DNA of 64,000 nucleotides from DASUPK01 sp963744105 (lineage in GTDB: Bacteria; Actinomycetota; Thermoleophilia; Solirubrobacterales; 70-9). Made by a program: the position numbers and the translations under genes. The first letter of the stretch is position 1; each line of letters begins with the position of its first letter. The DNA lies in the NCBI GenBank assembly GCA_963744105.1, contig CAVUSJ010000004.1:372001-436000 (forward strand). Direction: 5' to 3'. Positions 58,544 to 64,000 of the stretch are shown piece by piece. The notes beneath the pieces are model-generated. The model saw only the letters and a list, made by a program, of their open reading frames with translations. It did not search any database and was not told the DNA's origin.

Positions 58544-59116
58544 ATGAGACGCCCGATCTCGATAGCCCTGGTTGCGGGATTGACCCTGGCCGCTCTGGCG
58601 GCGCAGGGCCCGGCGGCTTCGGCGTACAAGACCTACTCCTCCTCCAACCGGTTCTTCGAGCAGCAGGCAGCGGATCCAAGCGGTGTTTCGATCCTCCTCA
58701 ACGTCATCTACGCGAAGAGGACTCCGAGCGGCAAGAGCACCCCACGGCAGGTGTACGTGCAGTTCCGGGTGCCCGTGAGCTGTCAGACCGGTGGCGGCAC
58801 AGAGGTGTTCGTCGCGAGCGTCCCGTTCAAGCTCAGCCATCAGAAGGTCGAGTTCTCCGGGTCCTTCCCGAACCAGGCTGCGCCGAGGTTCAATCCCGGC
58901 ACCCCGGGCACCGACTACGTCACGGGCCGCCTGGTCAAGAAGAAGAACAAGAAGAAGTGGCGGATGGAGGGCACGGCGACCGTCCTGACCTACGATTCGC
59001 CGCCCGCCTTCCTCGGCTGCAGCAGCGCTGAGATCCCCTATTCGGCACCTCGGTGCACCTGGTCTGTCCCGACCCAGCGCACCCCGCCGCCCTGCGCGGT
59101 CCTTACCGGGCCGTGA
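58544..59116 (+). CDS. Small exported protein of unknown function
   Basis: 190 residues. Signal peptide (IALVAGLTLAALAAQGPAASA), then a beta-rich body (SILLNVIYAK, VYVQFRVPVSC, VEFSGSF) with three or four Cys and a KKKNKKK loop. I recognise no family. It may fold as an exported Ig- or lipocalin-like protein. Its ATG sits at the foot of a perfect hairpin that covers the SD, so translation may need the hairpin to open. Confidence 0.6.
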   Translation: MRRPISIALVAGLTLAALAAQGPAASAYKTYSSSNRFFEQQAADPSGVSILLNVIYAKRTPSGKSTPRQVYVQFRVPVSCQTGGGTEVFVASVPFKLSHQKVEFSGSFPNQAAPRFNPGTPGTDYVTGRLVKKKNKKKWRMEGTATVLTYDSPPAFLGCSSAEIPYSAPRCTWSVPTQRTPPPCAVLTGP

Positions 59117-59122
59117 GGCTCG

Positions 59123-59929
59123 TCAGCGCTCGACCGTCACCCGCAGGAACGTCGCCGGGATGGACGTTCCGTCCTCGCTCGTGTTCTGCTCCTCGAACAG
59201 GGCCTTGAGCTCGGCCTCGAGGTCAGCCTCGCGGCCGTCCGCTGCCGCCGCCTCGAACGCGTTCATGGTCGGGCCGTAGTAGCTCCTGAACAGGTCGACC
59301 AGCTCGGCCGGCTGGCCGGAGAAGTCGAACGTGTAGGTGTCACGCTCGAACGAGATCCGGTCCTCGGAGACTCCGGCCTGCGTGAAGCGGTCGGTCACCT
59401 CCTCCTCGACCCCCCAGGTCATCGGGCTGACGAAGCCCTCCGGGGGCGGGGGCGAGTAGGAGGCGCTGATCTTGAGGATCTGGGCCACCAGGGTCGGGTC
59501 GTTCGGGATCCAGTTGCCCATCACGATCCGGCCGCCGGGCTTGGTCACCCGGACCATCTCCTTGGCGACGTCGAACGGCTTCGGGGCGAACATCGCGCCG
59601 AAGATGCTCACGACGAGGTCGAACTGCTCGTCTTCGAGCTCACTCAGGTCCGTCGCGTCGCCCTGCTGGAAGGAGAGGTTGTCGAGCCCGAGGGACTTCG
59701 CGCGCTCGTTGCCTGCCTCGACCAGGTTCTCGGCGATGTCCACGCCGAGGACGTCGGCCCCGAGCTGGGCCTCCGGCACCGCGGTGGTGCCGTCGCCGCA
59801 GCCGAGGTCGAGCACCTTCATGCCCTCGCTGATTCCCAGCTTCCCCACGAGCGCCTCGCCGCTCTCACGCATGCTCTCCGCGATGCGCGTGAAGTCGCCC
59901 TTCTCCCACAGTGCCTTGTTCGCGTTCAT
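59123..59929 (-). CDS. SAM-dependent methyltransferase (class I)
   Basis: 268 residues. Motif I VLDLGCGDGTTA, VLGVDIAENLVEAG, FQQGDATDLS and the VSIFGAMFAPKPFDVAKEMVRVTKPGG segment follow the class I Rossmann order of Methyltransf_11/25 small-molecule enzymes; no RNA or DNA motif is seen. The C-terminal SDRISFERDTYTFDFSGQPAELVDLFRSYYGPTMNAFEA resembles the small-molecule methylases of ubiquinone or arsenite type, without a diagnostic residue. Confidence 0.75.
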   Translation of the reverse strand: MNANKALWEKGDFTRIAESMRESGEALVGKLGISEGMKVLDLGCGDGTTAVPEAQLGADVLGVDIAENLVEAGNERAKSLGLDNLSFQQGDATDLSELEDEQFDLVVSIFGAMFAPKPFDVAKEMVRVTKPGGRIVMGNWIPNDPTLVAQILKISASYSPPPPEGFVSPMTWGVEEEVTDRFTQAGVSEDRISFERDTYTFDFSGQPAELVDLFRSYYGPTMNAFEAAAADGREADLEAELKALFEEQNTSEDGTSIPATFLRVTVER

Positions 59930-60018
59930 TGCGCCTCTCCATCCTTGGATCTGGGTTGACGGGCCCGGATCCTATGGGCGGGTCAGCACCCCTGGGGTGA
60001 TGTGCGGCACAGACCGGG

Positions 60019-60786
60019 CTAGCGGCGGAGAAGGAGCGCCAGGCCGCAGAGCAGCACGACGCCTCCCACGGCGAACGGCCACCATGGAACGCCGCCGCCG
60101 CCGCCTCCGGACCCCCCGCCGGATGACTTCGGCTCGGCCGCGGCCAGACCCCCCGGCAGCACCTGTGCGAGGTAGCGACCGTAGGCGTGCGCACCGGGGA
60201 AGTTGGGATGGAAGAGGTCGGGGAGGAACCACGCGCCGGGGGCCGGATCGGCCCGGTGGTGGGGCAGGGAGTACTTGACCCAGTTGAGCACCTTGACCTG
60301 GTCGGGATGCCTCCTGGCCGCGTCGAAGATCACGTTCGTATCGGGGGCCGGAGGGTGCCCGGTGTCCGCGTCGTAGGCCGTGACCAGGACCAGTTTTCGC
60401 TTCGGCCCGATGACCTTGAGCGCGAACTTGATCAGGTCAGGGTTCACGCCTCCGTTGCCGTAGGCGTTGATCAGGATCAGCTTCGGCAGGACGCCCCGGT
60501 TGCGGAGGTCGCGCGCAACCCAGACGCTCTGCCTGAAGCCGCGGCAGCCCTTCGCGTTGACGTCGAACCCGACCCTGATCAGGTCGGGGATCGGCAGCAG
60601 CATGGTGGAGTCGCCGATCGCGACCGGGGGCGGCCCGTGGCCCGTCCCGTAGGGGTTGCGCTGCGCCTTCGCGGTGTGCACGTGCCCGCAGCCGAACTCG
60701 GGCTCGCCGACAGCGAAGGCGCTGCTCGCCTGCCACAGCGCGACCGCGAACAGCCCGATGCACAACAGTCCCGCCCTGACCCTCAC
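60019..60786 (-). CDS. Membrane-anchored SGNH-like hydrolase
   Basis: 255 residues. Signal helix LLCIGLFAVALWQASSAFA, a SGNH core with VAIGDSTMLL (Ser) and LFHPN (His) near the end, ILINAYGNGG, a Gly/Ser-rich linker and a C-terminal transmembrane helix WPFAVGGVVLLCGLALLLRR followed by basic residues. Expected to act outside the membrane on an ester such as a polysaccharide acetyl group. It joins a second SGNH protein and an acyltransferase later in the window. Confidence 0.65.
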   Translation of the reverse strand: MRVRAGLLCIGLFAVALWQASSAFAVGEPEFGCGHVHTAKAQRNPYGTGHGPPPVAIGDSTMLLPIPDLIRVGFDVNAKGCRGFRQSVWVARDLRNRGVLPKLILINAYGNGGVNPDLIKFALKVIGPKRKLVLVTAYDADTGHPPAPDTNVIFDAARRHPDQVKVLNWVKYSLPHHRADPAPGAWFLPDLFHPNFPGAHAYGRYLAQVLPGGLAAAEPKSSGGGSGGGGGGVPWWPFAVGGVVLLCGLALLLRR

Positions 60787-60798
60787 CGTCGCCTCCGC

Positions 60799-61194
60799 CT
60801 AGAAGTTCTGCGTGTACGTGCTCTTGATCTCAGCGTCGCCCTTGGTGCAGTCGACGGTGGCGTTGTACTGCACGCCCGGCACCGACTGGCGTGATCCCTC
60901 GCTGCAGTCGAATCCCTCCACGGCCGTCTTGCAGGTCCCGCCGGCGCCGCCGTTCTGCAGTCGGCAGTGGTGGTAGGCGACCACGACCTTCTCGGCCTGC
61001 CCGCAGCTCACTTGCGCCACCTCGATCGAGGTCACATAGGACGCGCCCAGGTTCTGCTGCTTGCCGTTGATGTCGCAGGAGCCGAGCGACGCGGAGGAGG
61101 TGCTGCTCGAGGACCCGCCGCCGCCACCGCACCCTCCGAGCAGCGCGGCGAGAACCACGGTGAGGACTGCGATCAGTGCCGGAAGGCGCTTCAC
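60799..61194 (-). CDS. Small Cys-rich lipoprotein (paralog of the divergent neighbour)
   Basis: 131 residues with a lipobox LLGGC and Gly/Ser-rich linker. The body reads GSCDINGKQQNLGASYVTSIEV, then VVAYHHCRLQNGG, GTCKTAVEGFDC, VQYNATVDC; it has six Cys after the lipobox and resembles the exported protein encoded just to the right on the other strand at nearly every block. Function unknown; extracellular disulfide-stabilised domain likely. Confidence 0.7.
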   Translation of the reverse strand: MKRLPALIAVLTVVLAALLGGCGGGGGSSSSTSSASLGSCDINGKQQNLGASYVTSIEVAQVSCGQAEKVVVAYHHCRLQNGGAGGTCKTAVEGFDCSEGSRQSVPGVQYNATVDCTKGDAEIKSTYTQNF

Positions 61195-61223
61195 GGAGGC
61201 GCCAGTCTATTCTTCGATCCCTC

Positions 61224-61619
61224 TTGCGCAGGGTGATCTCAGGAGCAGTCGTGGTGGCCGCGCTGCTGGCCGGCGCGCTCGTCCCGGCGAGCGGCGCCTC
61301 GCCGGTCGCGCATGAGGCCAGCTTCTCGCCGTGCGACATCAGCGGGCAGCAGCAGAACCTCGGCGCCTCCTACGTCACCTCGCTGAAGGTCCAGGGGGTG
61401 AGCTGCGCAAAGGGCGAGAAGGTGATCCGGGCCTACCACCAGTGCCGCCACCAGAACGGCGGGCCCGCGGGCACCTGCGGCGCCACGGTGCTCGGCTTCA
61501 AGTGCAAGGACGGCAAGCGGACCGGCGTGCCGAACGTGCAGTACAACGCCACCGCCAAGTGCCACAAGGTCTCGAACGCGTCGAAGCGCGTCAAGAGCCG
61601 CTACACCCAGAACGACTAG
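61224..61619 (+). CDS. Small Cys-rich exported protein (paralog of the divergent neighbour)
   Basis: About 131 residues from TTG 61224 (GTG 61233 also possible). Signal peptide AVVVAALLAGALVPASGAS is followed by CDISGQQQNLGASYVTSLKV, AYHQCRHQNGG, GTCGATVLGFKC, VQYNATAKCHK and the end YTQND; the blocks and all six Cys match the lipoprotein encoded on the minus strand, so the pair arose by inverted duplication. No lipobox here, so it is secreted rather than lipid-anchored. Function unknown. Confidence 0.65.
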   Translation: MRRVISGAVVVAALLAGALVPASGASPVAHEASFSPCDISGQQQNLGASYVTSLKVQGVSCAKGEKVIRAYHQCRHQNGGPAGTCGATVLGFKCKDGKRTGVPNVQYNATAKCHKVSNASKRVKSRYTQND

Positions 61620-61714
61620 CGGCGACCAGGCCGCTCCACTTTGGAGCGGAGGGCGAAGCCCGGAGCGACTTATGTGGGGCGGCCGCCTGTCGCCGCGATT
61701 TGATCGCGAAGCCG
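61619..61714. terminator. Cluster of hairpins between convergent genes, with a dispersed 23-base repeat
   Basis: GCGGC/GCCGC (61619-61634) is followed by CCGCTCCA-CTT-TGGAGCGG (61631-61649) and GGGC-GAA-GCCC (61651-61661). The last 23 bases (61692-61714) repeat the string found at 44229-44251 with three differences. Likely a two-way terminator with a repeat element. Confidence 0.5.
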
Positions 61715-61718
61715 TGCC

Positions 61719-62774
61719 TCAGTAGTCGAAGTCCCGGTCGATTGCGGCGAGGACCATATCCGCGGCCACCGACGCGCCGGCCTCGTTCAGGTGGATGCCG
61801 TCGGACTCGCGGACGATCGTCTGGTTGCCGTTGATGTCGATCGAGTCGCGGTAGCGGTCCCCGGGGGTGAAGCGGGGGATGAGATCGACGACGCGCACGG
61901 CGGCACCGCGCTGAGCGGCCGCCTCGCGCACCGCCTGGTTGACGTCGTCGGCGATCGGCTTCCGCGCCGGGTCGCGCTGGGTCGGGACGGTGAGCCAGTA
62001 GACCCGCTTGGCGCCGCCCTGGAGGTAGTTGTCCATCATCTGGCCGACCCTGGAGCGGAAGATCGCCTCCCACGCCGGTCCGCAGCAGCTCACCTGCCGG
62101 CCGTTGGGCCCCGGCATCGGATAGCCCTCGTTCGCGCCGATGAAGAGCACGACGGCGTCCGGATCGTCGTTCGCGGCCTGGCTCGAGGAGAGCTTGCCCC
62201 AGTCCACCAGGCCGGTGTTGGAGATCCCGGTGGCCAGATGCGGATCGCGGGTGACCTGCACGCCGGCGCCCTGGTCGGCGAGCTTTCGCGCGATCTCGAT
62301 GTCGAGCGGCGTCGACAGCGAGTCCCCGGTGACAAGCAGGTTGTGGAGTGGTTGGGGGGTGGTCGGAACGGGCGCCACCGGACGTCCCGCGCCGCCCGGG
62401 GCCGCCCGGAAGCCCTGGCCGGAGAGCTGCTGGTCCGGCGAGAGCCATGAGGTCAGATCGCGCCGGGTGTCGGCGAGTGGAAGCCGGTCGGAGACCCAGC
62501 CCGCCGGGCCGCCGATCGCCTTGACGATGTCCCTGCCAATCCCCGGCTTGAGCTCGTCGGCCGCCTTGCGCACCGAGCCGCCGGCGAAGATCAGCAGGAG
62601 GACGGTCGTGAGGGTGACCGCCTTGACGGCCTCCCAGCCCGTGAAGCGCCGCAGGCCCCAGCGGTCGAACCGCCCCATCAGGCTGTCGTCGCCGTGCGGC
62701 TCTCCCTCGCGGCCGGGACGGGCCTCGGCCTCCATCTCGGCGATCGTCTCGAATGTCTCCGGAGCCTTGGCCAT
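61719..62774 (-). CDS. Membrane-anchored SGNH hydrolase-like protein (partner of MBOAT)
   Basis: 351 residues. A short cytoplasmic start, a transmembrane helix (VKAVTLTTVLLLIFAGG), then an SGNH-like domain: LVTGDSLSTP (Ser), VVLFIGANEGYP (Gly-Asn) and SDGIHLNEAG (Asp, His). This is the plan of DUF459/AlgX-type proteins that act with MBOAT acyltransferases in O-acetylation of surface glycans. The gene overlaps none but directly follows the MBOAT gene, so the two form one unit. Confidence 0.7.
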   Translation of the reverse strand: MAKAPETFETIAEMEAEARPGREGEPHGDDSLMGRFDRWGLRRFTGWEAVKAVTLTTVLLLIFAGGSVRKAADELKPGIGRDIVKAIGGPAGWVSDRLPLADTRRDLTSWLSPDQQLSGQGFRAAPGGAGRPVAPVPTTPQPLHNLLVTGDSLSTPLDIEIARKLADQGAGVQVTRDPHLATGISNTGLVDWGKLSSSQAANDDPDAVVLFIGANEGYPMPGPNGRQVSCCGPAWEAIFRSRVGQMMDNYLQGGAKRVYWLTVPTQRDPARKPIADDVNQAVREAAAQRGAAVRVVDLIPRFTPGDRYRDSIDINGNQTIVRESDGIHLNEAGASVAADMVLAAIDRDFDY

Positions 62775-64000
62775 CTAGAAGCGGAAGTAGATGAAGGGAG
62801 GGACGCCCTGGCTCGGCACGGTCGCGCCCACGATCAGAACGACGACGGCGAGCGCTGCGCCAAGGAGCAGCGGTTGCAGGCGGCCGAGGCGCAGCTCGAC
62901 TCCCTCCATCGGGCGCTCCGGCAGCAGCTGCAGGCCGATCACGAGCACGATCGCCCCGACCACCGGCACCGAGTAGAGGGTTGCCGGCCCGGAGCGAACC
63001 AGCGCGGACATGTAGTCGCCGAAGAGGCTCAGGTCGGTCGAGCGGAAGAGGATCCACCCGACGACGATCAGGTTGAAGGTGACGAACCAGCGCAGCCAGC
63101 CGGGGAAGATGCGGCCGAGTCGCCCCCTGATCGCGTGCTCGGCCGAGAGGCCGGTCCCCTGGTACGCGCCCCAGGCGACGAAGTTCCAGGCCGCCCCGTG
63201 CCAGAGGCCGCCGAGGGCCATGGTCAGCATCAGGTTGACGTAGGTCCGGACCCGTCCCTTGCGGTTGCCGCCGAGGGGGATGTAGAGGTAGTCGCGCAGG
63301 AAGCGCGAGAGGGTCATGTGCCAGCGGCGCCAGAAGTCGCGGAAGCCGGTGGCGCGGTAGGGGCTGTTGAAGTTCTGGGGGAAGACGAAGCCCATCAGCA
63401 GCGCGAGCCCGATCGCCATGTCCGTGTAACCGGAGAAGTCGCAGAAGATCTGGGCCGCGTAGGCGTAGGCGGCGAGGATCGCGTCCGGCGCGCTGTAGGC
63501 CTGCGGCACCGCGAAGACCTTGTCCACGACCTCGCGGGCGAGGTAGTCGGCGATCATCACCTTCTTGATCAGCCCGAGGGCGATCAGCGTCAGCCCCGCG
63601 CCGACCGCCACCCGGTCGGGATCCCTCGGCTTCTTGAGCTGAGGAAGGAACTCGCTGGCCCGGACGATCGGCCCGGCGACGAGGTGGGGGAAGAAGCTCA
63701 GGTAGATCGCAGCGTCGAGCAGCGAGGCGGGCTCCGTCTGCCGCCGCTTCACGTCGACGACGTAGGTGACAGCCTGGAAGCTGAAGAAGCTGACGCCGAC
63801 GGGGAGCGCGATCGTCACCAGCGGCAGCGGCATGCCCAGGCCGATCGAGTCGAGCACGTCGGAGACGTCCGTGACGAAGAAGCCGTAGTACTTGAAGACG
63901 GCCAGGATGCCGAGGTCGAAGACGACGCCTCCCGCAGTGAACCACTTCCGCAGGCGCTCGTCCTCGGTCCGGTGGATTGCCACGACCGCGAGCTGGCTGA
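62775..64000 (-). CDS. MBOAT O-acyltransferase (AlgI/DltB-like), 5' end outside window
   Basis: At least 402 residues; the frame is still open at the window edge upstream of GTG 63983 and reads hydrophobic, so the N-terminus is cut off. About nine transmembrane helices, with the MBOAT segments LSFFPHLVAGPIVRA, FCDFSGYTDMAIGLALLMGF, NFNSPYRATGFRDFWRRWHMTLSRFLRDYLYIPLGGNRKG and the catalytic His in LTMALGGLWHGAAWNFV. It transfers acyl groups across the membrane, probably acetyl for cell-surface glycan. Confidence 0.85.
   Translation of the reverse strand, partial: SQLAVVAIHRTEDERLRKWFTAGGVVFDLGILAVFKYYGFFVTDVSDVLDSIGLGMPLPLVTIALPVGVSFFSFQAVTYVVDVKRRQTEPASLLDAAIYLSFFPHLVAGPIVRASEFLPQLKKPRDPDRVAVGAGLTLIALGLIKKVMIADYLAREVVDKVFAVPQAYSAPDAILAAYAYAAQIFCDFSGYTDMAIGLALLMGFVFPQNFNSPYRATGFRDFWRRWHMTLSRFLRDYLYIPLGGNRKGRVRTYVNLMLTMALGGLWHGAAWNFVAWGAYQGTGLSAEHAIRGRLGRIFPGWLRWFVTFNLIVVGWILFRSTDLSLFGDYMSALVRSGPATLYSVPVVGAIVLVIGLQLLPERPMEGVELRLGRLQPLLLGAALAVVVLIVGATVPSQGVPPFIYFRF

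Overview
The window is GC-rich, densely coded, uses many GTG/TTG starts and Shine-Dalgarno (SD) boxes, and carries typical high-GC actinobacterial gene sets: a sigma-B/RsbW/RsbV stress module, an APC-PotABCD polyamine uptake operon, a PucR regulator, HxlR, Usp, ferritin and ELWxxDGT-type surface proteins. A soil actinobacterium of the Thermoleophilia (Solirubrobacterales/Gaiellales) type is my best inference; nothing in the window proves the taxon. I see no rRNA, complete tRNA, CRISPR array, integrase or transposase.

Region by region. 1-4.3 kb: tail of a GMC-type oxidoreductase, its alpha/beta-hydrolase partner, a metallophosphoesterase plus SnoaL-like pair, and an acetoacetate-decarboxylase-like gene preceded by a translationally coupled 33-codon microORF. 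4.48-6.78 kb: a STAND/NB-ARC-like ATPase with a transmembrane segment, next to a small protein that carries the same N-terminal GDV..VIGDYNT motif; this looks like a two-gene sensing or conflict system. 6.9-12.8 kb: a hypothetical protein, a neutral-ceramidase-like enzyme, a SnoaL-like protein and an exported ELWxxDGT-repeat protein flanked by small palindromic repeats.

13.1-23.24 kb is a probable defence island. It holds a type I CBASS pair (CD-NTase and a Cap15-like 2TM/beta-barrel effector), an ECF-like sigma factor, a GHKL ATPase with an Mrr_N-like DNA-binding partner, a PD-(D/E)XK protein, a DNA methyltransferase with zinc-ribbon cysteines, an Mrr-like nuclease with a zinc ribbon, a HEPN-type pair and a small orphan gene with an AT-rich promoter. 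It ends at a cluster of palindromes and a 3' fragment of tRNA-Asp(GTC), which reads as an attachment site. The GHKL-to-nuclease block matches no defence system I can name and is the best candidate here for something undescribed.

23.2-37.5 kb: a membrane-anchored primase-like protein with degenerate Toprim residues, a flippase-like membrane protein, a membrane glycosyltransferase-like protein, tandem S51 peptidases, ferritin, an enolase-superfamily protein, two exported paralogs of unknown function, a secreted CocE/X-Pro peptidase-like hydrolase, and an HxlR/tautomerase/alcohol-dehydrogenase locus with a perfect 15-bp palindrome between the divergent genes.

37.5-58.5 kb is largely nitrogen and polyamine metabolism. 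An operon on the minus strand encodes an aldehyde dehydrogenase, an Orn/Lys/Arg decarboxylase, a dimethylargininase-like amidinohydrolase and an M20 amidohydrolase. A second, eight-gene minus-strand operon runs from an APC permease through Usp and PotA-D-B-C into an RsbV/RsbW pair, and converges with the sigma-B-like gene. A divergent plus-strand operon encodes a class III transaminase, PucR regulator, saccharopine-dehydrogenase-like protein, alanine dehydrogenase and aldehyde dehydrogenase. Together they suggest import of polyamines or amino acids, transamination onto pyruvate, recycling of alanine and oxidation of the aldehyde, tied to general stress control. 58.5-64 kb: small exported proteins, a methyltransferase, SGNH proteins and an MBOAT acyltransferase cut by the window edge.
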